A stretch of DNA of 64,000 nucleotides, taken from contig CM055095.1 of NCBI GenBank assembly GCA_029204225.1, positions 9,576,243 to 9,640,242 on the forward strand. Reading direction: 5' to 3'. The notes under the pieces were generated by a model. That model saw only the letters and a list, made by a program, of their open reading frames with translations, was not told where the DNA came from and did not search any database. A program made the position numbers and the translations under genes. The stretch is from Diphasiastrum complanatum (lineage: Eukaryota > Streptophyta > Lycopodiopsida > Lycopodiales > Lycopodiaceae). Below are positions 23,701 through 35,860 of the stretch, in pieces (within the stretch, counting starts at the first letter, position 1; the number at the start of each line of letters is the position of its first letter).

Positions 23701-24785
23701 ACATCAGAATGATTCTCCATAAAATCTTTGAAAGCAACAAAGTGGAATAATGCATTTGAATTCTTTTTCAAGAAGTAAATTCAAATAAATTAGACCAAAA
23801 TTACAAAGCACCAACAGTGACTCCATTTGGGCAAGTTCCCATGACTCATTGTGTGTGTAGGATATCTTTCACTCTATATGAACTAATGCCAAAAGGTTTA
23901 CGTGATTGCTTACCCAAAGCTTCACGTACACTTGATTTTATGTCAAGCTTTGTTATTTCATTGAACATTTGTTACATCCATGTCTGCCAAAACTTTGAAA
24001 TCCAACACTCCACCTTTGGATCTTGAAAAAATTTTATCTTCTGATTTAAAATATAATTAAATATGATATGATTATCCTTTGGTGAAGTAATTGCTGCCAT
24101 AAACTTTGTTCTGTAGAAAATAAAAATAACCTTCTTGTAAAAATAACAACAAAAAAGGATTCTAAATCACTTGAAATGATGAGAGAAGCAATAGATTATG
24201 ATTCTTTAATATTAGCACAATTTGCATTATCAAAATCTACCAGAATCTAGGCTTAAATCTCACTAAATGCCCCAAATTCTTGCATATGGATTCACATGTG
24301 TGAGGTACGGCCTCCCACAGTCTGAACACAGTACACCAGACCCACATTCAATCCAAAAATGATTAGGAATCACAAGCACTTAAAGAATTACAAACATAGA
24401 GAGCAATTTCACCAATTTGAGAGGAAAATCACATAATTGCTTGATTGATTTGAGTGATAGATCATCACATATATATACATGATCCATCTCAGATCTGAGC
24501 AGGTATGAGCAGCCCTAACCCTATCCCTAATGCTATTTTAAATGGATCTTGCATCCCTACCAAGTTAGGGTTGGAATCATGGAGATCCCTCAACAATGTA
24601 AAATTTATCAAAAATAGCTCCTACTTTCTCTCTCTTGGATTTGGACTCATTCCAAAGCTGCTATCGCTTGGATGAACTTGAGAATATCATTATGAAAGGA
24701 ATCCTAGTAGGCTATTTGGCATGTGTGACATGCCACATCATGACTATTTGGCTATATACAAATCATATGACCAAAACTAGTCAAG

Positions 24786-25037
24786 CTAGAATTGTGAATT
24801 TTTAACACTTCTTACTCTACACTCTTTCTCAAACTTGTAATTGATTTCAATATGTTTACTTCGAGAATGAAATCTCATATTCAGAGATAGTGCAATTGTG
24901 CTTTGATTATTACAATAAAGAACAATAGGATTTTGTTGAGCAAGGTTGATGTTTGCCAACATATTGCTGAGCCAGATTGACTCCTTGGTAGCATTTGTGG
25001 TAGCACTATATTCTAATTTAGTTGATGATAATGCCAT
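24786..25037 (-). pseudogene. copia RNase H fragment, minus strand
   Basis: This 83-codon frame reads MALSSTKLEYSATTNATKES, then LYCNNQSTIALS and FHSRSKHIEINYKF, the conserved C-terminal RNase H block of copia elements (ALSSTEAEY, CDNQSAI, RTKHID). It is a separate copy from the one at 22424-23700, because that one already contains this block. Confidence 0.75.
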
Positions 25038-25039
25038 TG

Positions 25040-27180
25040 AGATATGTTTTCAACTCTTCCATGATATAGGGCCTTCATTGAGTAAGAACATAAATCTTCT
25101 AGTGTTGATATCCCCTGCCACCAATCAACATCTATGTAATTTGTTAAAGTATTTGAGAATTTGCTACATCCATAACATGCAGAGATTCTTAGTAGCTCGA
25201 ATATATTTTATGAAACATCAAAAGAGTTGTGTCAATCTAGGACTAGATAGAAGTTGGTTTGTTGTTTTAATGGAGTGTGCTAAATTAGGACAAGTACCAG
25301 AGCACACCATACATTAATGAGCCTCTAATTGAATGAAAAGGATACTATTTCGTAGTTTTCTTCTTCTTCCTCAAGTCATTGGAAACTGCTCTTCTAACAA
25401 TTTTAATTCTGGATCTAAAGGAATATAGCTTGGTTTACAATCTAGCATACCATATTTTCTTAGCACAATCCTCAATATCTTTGTTGACTATAATAATAAG
25501 TCTGTTGGGTTGATTTCTAAAATTAATCTAGATTCTGAGACGGTAGTGGGATGTGGACCCGTATTTGTCATCTTCTATTCATATGATAACGTGTCTTGAA
25601 CCTCATTGGACATGATATGTGTTTTCTTATGGAAACTATCAATACATATAGTTGTTTTTAGTCATAACTAAAAGAGGTGCTATGAGGCATTGAAAATGGT
25701 AGTAGCTTTGAGCACAATGATAACCAAAGTGACATTGTTGTTTGGAATGTGTTGGAATTTGAGTAATGAACTAGTAAGGGAATGGTTCTATAGCACTTGA
25801 AGACACTAGTACCTCCTGTTAAGATGAATCACGCTTGACTAATCTAAGTACCTTTCTTGAAATAAGATACTCTAGTAGAGAAGCTGCACTATCATTAATA
25901 CATTATTTTTGGTTTGAAATCATTAGTACATAAAGAGGGTTTCGCTTAAGCAATTGGATATGTGCACCTCGCAGGAGATGTCTTCCCTATTGCATCCAAG
26001 TATGAAGCTATACGAATTAACATCGATATGAATGGTATTCTCACCCAATAGTGCAATACGTTTCATGTACACATGAGGGATTTGAAGATATGCTAAGAGT
26101 GATTGTTTTCAAAGATATGTTTCTAAAGAACTTACGTTTCATGCTTTAATTCGATGAGGATTGGTTTACGATACTGATAACAAGATAAAGATTTATAAAA
26201 CTTAAAGTGGCTATTGTAGGTGAGCTATGTACTTGTTTGAGGTTAGACTTTGGCGGGCTTGTATGGCATGGATTTTCCCAAGCTGTAAGGTGCTTGGACT
26301 CCTAACAGTCTTCGTGGGAGGTCCTTGGGGCTAGTATGGCATGGATCTGCCCTAGTACCTAGCACTGATGCAAAAGTCAAGTCTCTTTTTATCTGTGTAT
26401 TGTTCATTTTGCCCTTATACTGATCAATATTCTATCTATCCTGATATGATTTCATTAAAGGGCAAAATTTATTGCTAATTATGAGATTCATGATAGTGAA
26501 GATTGGACGTATTATTTGTATTTGCAATCAAGTTGATAAGGTAGTGAATCTTGTTTTAGACATGGATAACAATTGATGCTCAACTATGACACCTGTTTTC
26601 CTCACATAACTAACTCGTGCGATTGTGTTTCGTGGGATGGTGGCAGGTAACAGCTTTGTGTCCTAAAATTTGCTTCGATGTATGGTACTCTGTATTGTAA
26701 GACTTTATACAGCCTTGTTTTTACCTCTTATGCTATAAATTAAAGGGTTCAAAGGGTCTTGTTTTGACTTGTTAAGGGGGACTATGTGAAAACTTTTTAC
26801 TTTCTCTCTTCATCTTTTTAAGATGTAAACCCGACTACTTCTTGGCCTGGGTAGTACCAAACCTTTACCTTTACTTGTATTTTATGGCGAACTAGGTCTA
26901 TTTTATGGTGTAGTCCATAGGATGGTTTCATGACTCAGTTGCTCTTGGTTATGGGGAGCCCCTTCCTCCACCTAACCGCTTTATTAAGACTGACATTTAT
27001 TGCATGAAGAAAGATGTTGAAGTTCACAAACTTATTACTTCCTATGATTTAGCTACGTGTAATGTTATGGGCTCTGATGATAAAATCTTTTGTCTTGTTG
27101 ACTTAATGATTACCATGGATTGGATTAAGATCTACATGGATTTTATTAAAAAGAAAAATACCCTAAGCATGCTCAACTAG
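25040..27180. other. no complete gene; possible retroelement debris near 26920-27175
   Basis: Mostly AT-rich and non-coding. A plus frame from about 26927 to 27178 (FHDSVALGYGEPLPPPNRF...) is open over ~80 codons and ends beside the palindrome cluster. Because gypsy-type coding debris starts on the far side of the CACTA-like region (36.9 kb), this could be the other half of an interrupted element, but I could not match it to a family. Confidence 0.35.
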
Positions 27181-27192
27181 AAAACTCTGTGT

Positions 27193-27553
27193 TTATTTAC
27201 GCGGAGTATCCACGCGAGACCTGACACTTAGTCGATTTTTTGAAATTTTGTTTGCGTGGAACATCCACGTGCGGATTATCCACCCCAAAAAAATTTGAAC
27301 ACGCCTTCGGCCAGTCCATCGGTGTTTTTTTGACTCGGCGCCAAAAAATTTATGCGCATGGATTATCCACACGTGAATAATCCATGCAAAATTGAATTTT
27401 GAAAATTCCGGCAACTGTTTGGGAGGGAAGGTTGGCGGCGCCAAAAAGCAGTTTTGACGTGGATAATCCACACATGGATTATCCACGCAAATTTCAGTTT
27501 GTTCACCGTACCAGACCAGTCCTATCTTCTGCGTGGATTATCCACGCATTTTT
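27193..27553. repeat. palindrome cluster, left end of the CACTA-like region
   Basis: At least eight half or full copies of a motif close to GCGTGGATTATCCACGC occur in ~360 bp, e.g. near 27201, 27254, 27358, 27378, 27458, 27473 and 27530. Variants have GGAACATCCACG or GGAGTATCCACG in the centre. The copies are often paired back to back. Also notable are two GGCGCCAAAAA words (about 27339 and 27436). Confidence 0.85.
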
Positions 27554-27559
27554 TTTTTG

Positions 27560-27765
27560 TTTTTTTGTTTTTTGCATGTTGATAATGACATGAAATTAGC
27601 TAAATAAATATATTTCTAAAGTGAATTATATTATGATTAGGCTATATATTTTTTTTTCTAAAGTGAATTATATTATGATGAGGGTTTTTTTTTTTTTTTG
27701 CATGTTCATAATGAAATGGAATTAGTTAAATAAATATTTTTCTAAAGTGAATTATATCATGGTGT
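27560..27765. repeat. AT-rich tandem repeat
   Basis: The words TTTCTAAAGTGAATTATAT(T/C)ATG occur near 27612, 27656 and 27739, and TTTGCATGTT(G/C)ATAATG near 27571 and 27698, with intervening T runs. So a ~45-125 bp AT-rich unit is repeated imperfectly. Confidence 0.7.
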
Positions 27766-28419
27766 TCCTAGATGATTGAGATTTTTTATGAGGGCGGCCA
27801 TCTACTTTTATAAGACAATTGACTCGAGCTACCAAGAGGATAATTATGCATGATCTAAGGCTTTGATAGCCAGGGGTTTAGGGTCTACCCTAATGGCACT
27901 CTACCTAATCTCATATCCGAGATCATTTGATATGGATTGAGAGCTCATTTTGTACATACTTCGAGAGATTATCAAGAGATGGTGATTTTGGCAAGTTTGC
28001 TCTTTAATGAGGAATTGATGAATGATGAATGTGATATTTTTTGTGTGTAATGAATAGTTCTGAATCTGAACAAAGTATTATACTTTCCACGTGTGTGACA
28101 GGATGTGAAGATCAATTATTTCTAGTTTTATTGTGGTGTTCAAAAGCTCTTGCCAATTAGATGCAAAATAGGTTGAATTGTGTGCTAGTTTTCTATCTAA
28201 TATAAATGAAACCTTTGATGCTTTTTCAAGGTTTTAGTATCCAAATGAGGTTCATAACCTTTGATTTTAACATGATATCAGAGCCCAAATGCAACCATCA
28301 AGGCTCAAATACAAGGAAGAGAGAAGCAATTACAAGTTGATGATTGTTTAATTTTTATTGCCCTTATTACTACCTTAAGTTTGATGATGTTCCTTCAAGT
28401 TTGAATGAAACTGTAGCAA

Positions 28420-28620
28420 CAAAAGAGTGATTTGATGTAATGAAAAGTGAGGTGAGTATATGATGCATTGTTTGAGATACTTGTAAAATTATTGATCCTT
28501 CATCAAAGATACAAAATGTTATTGTTTGCAAATGGGTCTTTAAGACCAAGCTTAATCAAAATGGTAGTGTGAACAATTATAAAACAAGACTAGTTGACAA
28601 GGGATATGTTCAATTCAAGG
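28420..28620 (+). pseudogene. copia RT fragment, plus strand
   Basis: The frame reads IIDPSSKIQNVIVCKWVFKT then KLNQNGSVNNYKTRLVDKGY, the conserved N-terminal block of copia RT (WVFK-K...DG...YKARLVAKGY). It stops abruptly near 28617 where the DUF4216 region begins on the other strand, so it is a truncated fragment. Confidence 0.7.
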
Positions 28621-29240
28621 GGATTGTTTCAGAATTACAAGAATCAATTTCATCAGCGACAGCATCTTGCAATTCATCTCCTCTTAGATGATTTTCATCA
28701 TCACTCTCACTTTCAAAAATTATTTCATCATCCTGACTATTAAAATTTATATTCTCAACATCTATGGAAGTGGGTGCTTCAAGTATGGTTTGACGATTTA
28801 TTACATCTCTAGGTAGCTCAATCTCATAGTTAAAATGAAGGTTTCCCATGTCATTCTCAACATTTGCACCCTCAAACACTCATCGTGAACGTGGTTCAAC
28901 TTGAGCTACAAACCACCATATCTTGTTTAGTCGATCTGGTTGAAAAAACCTCCTGCAAAAATCACTATTTTAGAACATATCGAAAACTCAAATACTGAAA
29001 TCACTTGCAATAAAATGAAAAACATTATAGCATAGCATGTGCACCAGCTCATAGTGACGAGGCAACACCAATGTGTCAAAGGACTCTATGCTCAATGTTT
29101 TTGATGAATCAGTCGCAAAAAATCCACTTGGATTAGATTTTATGGTTGCATTGGGCCCTCTACAAACTGCCTTGAACCAATTCACATCAAATAAAAAATA
29201 GTGTCCACTTTCACCAAATGACACATCATAAATATTTTGT
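28600..29240 (-). pseudogene. CACTA-type transposase C-terminal region (DUF4216)
   Basis: Two blocks are seen. The first, about 29240-28985, includes FGESGHYFLFDVNWFKAVCR and SIESFDTLVLPRHYELV. The second starts after a CAG acceptor near 28955: FFQPDRLNKIWWFVAQVEPR, then an acidic tail. This is the layout of DUF4216, which follows DUF4218 in plant CACTA transposases. A TGA stands in the second block just after EPRSR (near 28881), where CGA would fit. An intron of ~35-40 bases, or a small indel, separates the blocks; that gap is short for an intron, so the model is uncertain. Confidence 0.72.
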
Positions 29241-29599
29241 ATAGTTCCTACGTATTCTATATCTCCTGAGATGGGATTCCGATCTCATGCACTGCACCAC
29301 AATCGTGTGTGCGTCTCTTGTTATCAATCCTTTCAACATGAAAGTGGAAACCAAAAGCCCATATAGCATTATACATTTTGCATTGCCACATGACAAACAT
29401 GAATCTCATAAATAATCACTGTGAATAACCATGTTGTTTCAAAATGATTAAACAAATATTGTTATAAACAAGAAAGTTCTAATAATAAAGTATCTAAAGA
29501 ATAATACCTTTCATTCGCATCCTCTTGCAGAGTCCCATTCTGGGTTTGATGTTTTTTGTCTCTCTTTTGTTGCTTTTTGTAGTGTGTCATGCATCCACT

Positions 29600-30300
29600 C
29601 TATAGTGCATTGCTTGGGCAATGGCTCAAGATCATGTGAACTTGAGGCCATGTGTCTACCTCTATTCTGTTGTTGGCGCTTTCTAGACAAGGCCCTCTCT
29701 TTTTTTTTTCTTCATATAGGTCTAACCATTTATCCATAATTCCACAATTATAAAGCATGAATGTAGAAATGTTTTCTTGTTGGAAGGGTGCCAACCTATG
29801 GACCTTTCCTATCCCTTGAGGTTTTTCACTAGTTACTTCTTCAGCTTCCTCATCACGCCACAATAGTGGAGCAAATGGATGTAGTTGGTGCAAAATTTCA
29901 GTAACATAAAAGAGAGATTCATGTACTAACCATCCCTCTGACAAGCTACCTTCAGGCCTTGCCTTTTGACGCACAAAATCTTTTAAGACTTTCATGTACC
30001 TTTCCATAAAGAACATCCACCTAAAAAGTCACAAATGGTTAAAAATAAGTGTTTCATTTAAAGAGTTCATGTATCAATTGATTTAGTTTGAATACACATG
30101 CAAAAGATAATTTATGCACTTATACCTAGTGTGTACTGGACCAACAATAGAAGCTTCTTCAACCAAGTCCACCAATAAATGCACTTGCGAGTCCATGATG
30201 GAAGTCAAAAAATATCTCTCAAACATGCACACAATCTCCACCATATCCTCATGTCTCTTGCGAAGATCCAACCCACGGATTTCTTTTGAACACATCTAGC
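29600..30300 (-). pseudogene. CACTA-type transposase region, DUF4218
   Basis: The upper exon (about 30299-30126) reads CSKEIRGLDLRKRHEDMVEI, then MDSQVHLLVDLVEEASIVGP and VHTR. A GTATAAG donor follows, and an AG acceptor near 30017 restores the frame to RWMFFMERYMKVLKDFVR and KARPEGSLSEGW. This is the DUF4218 signature (WMYP.ERYL..LK..VRN.ARPEGS) of En/Spm-type transposases. The split codon AG|G (Arg) across a 108-bp intron is a good sign that the exon structure is real. The preceding catalytic Transposase_21 domain was not found upstream, so the protein would not be a complete transposase. Confidence 0.82.
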
Positions 30301-30765
30301 TGCAACATATTCAATCCATTTTATGTCTATTTGAATTTTCAATCAATAAATACTAAATAGAAAAATGCACCAAGTACATGTAAATACCTGACAATGATTG
30401 ATAGTTTCTATATGGTCTCACAAATTTGGTGTTTGATTCTTTTAGATTGTGCCTTGCAGCAATGGTATGTTTCCAAATAGATTCACCCACATTCTTAAAT
30501 ATATGTGGACCGTTGTATTGCATTCATCGTCTACGTTGACCATTACGAGGATTATTGTCTTCAACACTAAATGAGGATGAAGAATCCTATATATCAAAAT
30601 AACAAGAAGTAGGCTGAAACAATGCTTGATAAACATTTCCTCCCAATAATTGATAGATCTAAATGTTGCATATGAATATAAATTACCTCTTAGTCTAAAA
30701 AGTATGAACATACCAATGTATCTATTAGCCGGATTTGTCTTTTCAACTTGTTAACATTCAATGAA

Positions 30766-30965
30766 CTCAAAGACAAATAATGCTCCTAACATTTGATCTA
30801 GACAAATGACGAATAATGCTCCTAACATTTGACATATTTAATGACACAAACCACATACAATGAACTCAAAGTCGAATAATGCTCCTAATATTTTATCTAG
30901 GCAAATGATGAATAATGCTCCTAACATTTGACATATTTAATGAAACAAACCAAATACAATCAAGA
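30766..30965. repeat. tandem repeat with GAATAATGCTCCTAACATTTG
   Basis: The word AATAATGCTCCTAA(C/T)ATTT occurs four times, near 30776, 30813, 30876 and 30911, with AACAAACC and ACATATTTAATGA words between. It looks like a ~100-bp unit duplicated, each unit holding two copies of the short word. Confidence 0.8.
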
Positions 30966-31059
30966 TGCATGGATTATACATCTCTACATATCAACAAAAT
31001 TTAAATCTTCACATTTGACTTACAAACATTTGGGTAGAGGACGGTTGAAACTATACTTG

Positions 31060-31705
31060 ATGAACAATTCCTCCCCAAACCTGATAGATCTAGTGGCACA
31101 GACCATTACATAAGTGCCCTTTACATTTCTAGTAAAAAAATATCTTTTCCATTGGTGCGTTCTTCAAAATCACAATTCGTCAATAGAGGGTGGCCAATGG
31201 AACTATTTATATATGCAGCAATGTTTCCATGCACATCTGGACGTCCATCAATGTATGTACAATTTGCCCTTGAGATGTTGCCTCCTTGCATGCGTTGCTC
31301 CTCTGAAGAACAAGCATTTGAATTCAAGCCATATACTTGCATCCTCCATTGGTGACGACACAAAGCATGCCAATCACCCCAATTGTATTGAGGTCCTACA
31401 TATGGCATCAATGTCACAACACTATTTAAAGGGACCTCAATACTACTCAATGCAAAAAGGTCCAAACCAGCCTTAGGAAAGTGTTCACTAGGCATGATCA
31501 TGTACATTCGACCCCAATACGTAAATGGTGTTCCATTTAATGGTAATGGTGATTGGAGTGGCCAACACGAATATCTACTTCTAATAAAAGTTTTTACTAA
31601 TGGTTGCAAGCTAGGTGGAAGAGGAAGGTTAGAAAAAGAACCTAGAATGTCTTTTGACACATCAATAGTGTGTAGTAATTTGCAATTATCTTTCAAACTA
31701 GTCAT
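31060..31705 (-). pseudogene. SET-like domain sequence inside the CACTA-like region
   Basis: The minus frame 31705-31121 (194 codons) has an N-terminal ~75 residues, then a SET-like fold order: AGLDLFALSSIEVPLNSVVT, NWGDWHALCRHQWRMQVYGL, VHGNIAAYINSS followed by LLTNCDFEE. After a one-base shift in a T run near 31130 it continues TYVMVCATRSIRFGEELFIK and YSFNRPLP. In SET methyltransferases the N-x-S-C and the G-E-E-L segments form the active-site pseudoknot; here the usual NHSC is YINSS, so methyltransferase activity is doubtful. The relic sits between transposase-associated sequence (32.0-32.2 kb) and DUF4218 on the same strand. A second copy is at 47340-47835. The family assignment rests on motif order only. 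Confidence 0.55.
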
Positions 31706-31721
31706 AATACGTCCAAGACGT

Positions 31722-31860
<139 letters not shown>

Positions 31861-32019
31861 CGTGAATGAGAGGCTATTATGGGTGATTGAATATGGAAAT
31901 CAAGATTAACTACATCTAATCATTCTACTTCGATTTTTCCTTTTAGAAGCAAGTGAGAGATTAACTTAAGGGTCAAAGATTAAAGCATTTTCGAAAAATA
32001 CTTTAAAGAGTTTACCTCT

Positions 32020-32210
32020 CGTACTCTTGGATTCTCTGTGTGCACTCCATTGGCCTAAATATGATCGTTGACAATCCTCCTTGTCCGAATCCTAAGGCCT
32101 TTGCATTGTGTGCATGTACATGGTATCCTCTCATCATATTCTGGTTGAAACTGGTCCAATAATCCAATAGCAAATTGCGCAAATTCTTTCAGTGTCATTC
32201 AAGTGAAAAT
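32020..32210 (-). pseudogene. transposase-associated-like zinc domain
   Basis: The minus frame reads MTLKEFAQFAIGLLDQFQPE, YDERIPCTCTQCKGLRIRTR and IVNDHI, then a TAG, then ANGVHTENP. The pattern EF..FA...(C-x-C-x2-C)...V..HI..NG is that of the transposase-associated domain (PF13963) found at the N-terminus of plant CACTA transposases. One in-frame stop. It precedes the SET-like frame and DUF4218 on the same strand. Confidence 0.62.
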
Positions 32211-32345
32211 TGACAGCTTCTAACATGTGACAAAAATTGACAAAATAGTCTTTGTACATTTAGTGCATTTTCAACCTTCATTTGTGATGGAGTGGTGTCT
32301 TGGCTTTCCAAAGAGCAATATACTATATCCAAAGATCAAATCGGA

Positions 32346-32774
32346 TTACATCAATATTACAAATAAAAAAATTATGACATAAATCAATATACATACATGT
32401 GATGGATCAATAGGCAGTCTACATCGACTGATGGAAGAGCTTGAAGATGAACCAGTCAATAGTTGTTCATTGTACTTTAGTCTTGCTTGCCCCTTTTTTC
32501 TGTGATAGAGCTCAATTCTTTTTTCTTTCTCTAAATTACTTGGAGGTACGATAGTTTCCCTAGAATTCATAATTCCAATCAAATGTCATTGTAAGAATAA
32601 ATTTGCAAGAAAAACTATACACTCATATTCAAATAACAAATAAAGTGCAATTGATGTCAATATCAATAACAATATATACATGTTGTTGCGATCATGAGAT
32701 GAATCGCTATTTGATGATGACGACATCGTTGATGACATATACACACTGTAGCCAGCTACTCTATACCACATCAT
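32346..32774 (-). other. possible 5' exons of the minus-strand transposon gene
   Basis: Two short minus frames, MSSTMSSSSNSDSSHDRNN (near 32735-32680) and EKEKRIELYHRKKGQARLKY with GSSSSSSISRCRLPIDPS (about 32525-32400), are Ser- and Lys-rich. The second ends at a possible GTATGT donor. They lie upstream of the transposase-associated domain in the right orientation. No domain is recognised. Confidence 0.35.
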
Positions 32775-33965
32775 AAGTAATCATTATGAGACCGTATGTA
32801 CTGAACAAATATAATAAAATTTGTTAAAGACATGCCAACATCTAATCCATGTATATTCTACTTATGCTTAATGTAAATCTAATATTCTAGTAACATTGCT
32901 ATCAAGAAAATTGCTTGGGTGGGGCAACACATGACAAGTAATCAAAATGAGGTTCATACTAACAAATGTTAGACATCAGTAGATAGTGCGTGCAGGCCTA
33001 TCTCAACTAATTTAAAGACCACATAGCAGTCAATGTTCGAAGCTCTCAGTTTAAACTCTTGTCTAAGATGAGTGATGATCTCACTCGATCTTTCTTTCAA
33101 GATGGAATGATCAAAATCAAACAGTCAGTCATATGCTCAATTGATTCATTGCCCACTCAATCACTCATTTGATTAATTGATACTTGGCTCGAATTAGTGA
33201 AAGATAAATCTCTTTGGATTGGCCTAGTGTGCCATGGTATCTCATGACGAGCAATATGCATTCGCCCTTTCTATCTATGGTTGCTTTGTATGCAAGAAAT
33301 CATATACTAGATAACACACCATTGATCAACATCTTTATTACAATGCTAAATGATATTTCAACTAATTACTATGATTTCATATAAGGCTATATAGGTCACA
33401 CACCAACAATTAAAAAGATTTATCATATAGGTCACATATCACTGAGGTCTTGAATATAACATAAATGCTTTTGATCATGAATCTAAATGACCCCATGCAA
33501 CCATTTAAGAAGCCACATGACAAAAGCAAAAAAAATTTATTTGGCCATGTAATTATGTCATCAAATCATATAAAATCTGGACACCTAGATTATTAATAAA
33601 CTAAATGTTTTATGCCATCATCGATTTGACATTATATTATGTCATAAAATCTTAAGTACTTTTCAAATTACTTGTTTAATAATAATATGTACTATTTCTT
33701 ATCTCATGATTTGTCTTGTATGTCAAATCTCAAGAAAAATAAAATTTATAACAATATAAAACTAGTTTTAACACCTAAATACTACCAGAATGATCTTTGA
33801 ATTGATTTTTTTACATTCCATCATATTAAAAAATATATTTTATGTAAAATCCTACAATAAAATATTCTCATAAAATCTAGAAAAGATTATGATAATATTG
33901 AATGACATTTGAAGCATGCAAGCCCATGTGGGGGACCCTCTCACGTGCCAAGAGAGGGAAAAAAA
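32775..33965. other. no gene seen
   Basis: AT-rich spacer between the divergent minus-strand relic and the plus-strand Transposase_24-like gene. No frame or strong repeat found; it may hold promoters for both. Confidence 0.4.
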
Positions 33966-34031
33966 CCGCGTGGAACATCCACGCGTGGATTATCCACGCA
34001 TGGATAACTTCTGCGTGGATAATCCACGCGA
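33966..34031. repeat. palindrome cluster upstream of the Transposase_24-like gene
   Basis: Three back-to-back palindromes lie in 65 bp: CGCGTGGAACATCCACGCG, GCGTGGATTATCCACGC and GCGTGGATAATCCACGCG. The cluster sits about 345 bp before the gene's ATG. It is the same motif as in the end clusters at 27193-27553 and 36297-36752. Confidence 0.9.
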
Positions 34032-34372
34032 AACTTGAATGCTAATAAAATAGCATTTCCGTGAGCATTCTTGCTCCTCTTCTTTTGCTTTCAAGTTTTA
34101 TAGGTTTTCTAATCTAGTGTTTAGTGCTCTTGCTTGATATTGCTCTTCTAAGCTCTATAGATCTTGCTTGCTTGCTTGCTTGCTTTTGGTTGCTCTTCAT
34201 TGCTAGTGATCTTGCTCTTGCTTTTGCTTGCTCTATTGATCTTGTTTGTTCTTGCTTACTATTAATCTATTGCTTTCTATTCATTGCTTACTCTTCTAAT
34301 TTAAAAGTCTTCAATACTTTTTCATTCCCATTCTCCACTACTTTCTAACTTTTAAAGTTTTTCTTTGATACA

Positions 34373-35510
34373 ATGTCTTCAAGTGGTAGGTCAAGTGGAA
34401 GGTCAAGTGTGAGACCATCTAGGAGAAGAGCTCGTGAGGAGCCCAAAGAATATAATCAAGAGTGGTTTGAGAATCTATCTCCTCAACAAAGAAATAGAAT
34501 CAAAATCTTGTGTTATCTTCTTCGGGTGAATCATTCAAGAGAAGAGCTTCCGAAGATGCCCCTTCCCAAGAATCGTGTAGTGTGTATTATGATTTTAATC
34601 CACGTGGTGGAGTTATAAAAAATACATGTGGCAATATAGTTTATGCCCGTTTGCGTGATTTAGTTGCTTTATATTTTGGTAAAGATTACATGATCGATTG
34701 GTCCTCCCAATCGCTTGAAGACAAAAATAAAATAATAGAGACTTTGTATTCTTAATTCCCTCAATCTAATGCTTTTAGTAGGACTTGGGCCTTGAATACA
34801 ATGTGCCTTTGGATTCGAAACAAAAGACAGTTGATGAGAAGAGCCGTGAGGAATCCCAAGAATCCCATGAAGCTTGGATGGTGCTCCAAAAAGGATTGGA
34901 GCAAGGTGAAAGGAGAATTGTTGCAAAACAATCCCCAAAAGTATGAACAACAACGTAGGGCTGCCGCCGAGAAGCTCTTAAAACATGGCCAAAGTCACTT
35001 GGGATCGAGAGGAAGGGGCAATCTAGAGGCCCAATTTGTAAGTGCAATATTTTTTATTATGATTCTATTTTTGTAGTGAGATTGTTAATGTTTTTATATA
35101 TTGTATTGCTAACTATGTTTTTTTGTTGAATGTCGCTTAGTGATTTTGGAAGACACATGACCGCTGCGGAGTACAAGCAAGGTTACCATCATGGATATGC
35201 GCCCTTAAGGCTTTTATGGAATCCCACGGATTGTTTCCAATCGTAAACTCTTAACCTTTATTGTTTTGTGATTGTTTACTTTGTGGTTTACAAGTAAGTT
35301 TAATCTCAATTTAATTAAATCTTTGATTCAATTTTGTAGAGAGGCTCTACAACTTCAAGTGTTTGTGATGTGGAAGAAAATGTGAAAAATGTGGAAGAGA
35401 ACGTGGAAGAGTACTTGAATGAGAGCGAAGGGGAGTTTGAAGATGTGGACACCAACGTACACCTACAAGATGAAAGAGGCGAGGAGGGAGGAAGTGATGA
35501 TGAGTAGAGG
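34373..35510 (+). pseudogene. plant En/Spm Transposase_24-like (TNPA-like) gene
   Basis: ATG 34373 begins MSSSGRSSGRSSVRPSRRRA, a basic N-terminus, followed by EYNQEWFENLSPQQRNRIK. A frame change near 34510-34590 leads into DFNPRGGVIKNTCGNIVYAR, LRDLVALYFG, then WALNTMCLWIRNKRQ and WSKVKGELLQNNPQKYEQQR with AAEKLLKHGQSHLGSRG. This order (short beta segment, WxW-like trihelix region, Lys/Arg-rich E-x-x-R helices, H-x-x-GSR) is that of Transposase_24 (PF03004), the DNA-binding class of plant CACTA proteins. A TAA at 34753-34755 replaces an expected CAA (Gln). A GTAAGT donor follows at about 35038; likely exon 2 is 35140-35244 (DFGRHMTAAEYKQGY) and exon 3 from 35340, with an acidic tail ending TAG at about 35507. 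The exon 2/3 phase does not fit perfectly. It could bind the nearby palindromes. Confidence 0.68.
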
Positions 35511-35634
35511 TTTTTAAATTAAATGTAAGGCCTTGTAGAAGGCAATGTAGGAAGAGAGAATTTATTCTCTCATCAATGTACTTGTTTTTAAATCAATCAA
35601 TATAATGTTTTGGCATCACATCATTCTTGCAAAA

Positions 35635-35860
35635 TTTTTGAATGCATATATTTTTAATCCATAAATGCAAATGTATAGCCTATTGAATGCACATCTATTG
35701 ATTTCAAATGTATCTATTGATGTATTTAATGCAACTTATAGTCTATTTAATGCACATCTATGCAATGCAAATGTATCCATTGATGCATTCAATGCAATGT
35801 ATCTATTTTAGCACATGATTTGCATGTTAGAATGCACAATAAAAAGTAATGGAAAGCACA
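35635..35860. repeat. degenerate AATGCAAATGTAT(C)TATTGATGCA repeats
   Basis: The words ATGCAAATGTAT, ATGCACATCTAT and ATTGATG(T/C)ATT recur at 10-40 bp intervals, e.g. near 35666, 35691, 35717, 35751 and 35776. The array is AT-rich and imperfect, following the Transposase_24-like gene. Confidence 0.65.

Noticed and set aside
27193-27593. Frames on both strands rich in MDNPxxDYP words
   Set aside because: They are translations of the palindrome GTGGATAATCCACG; no codon or domain evidence for a protein.
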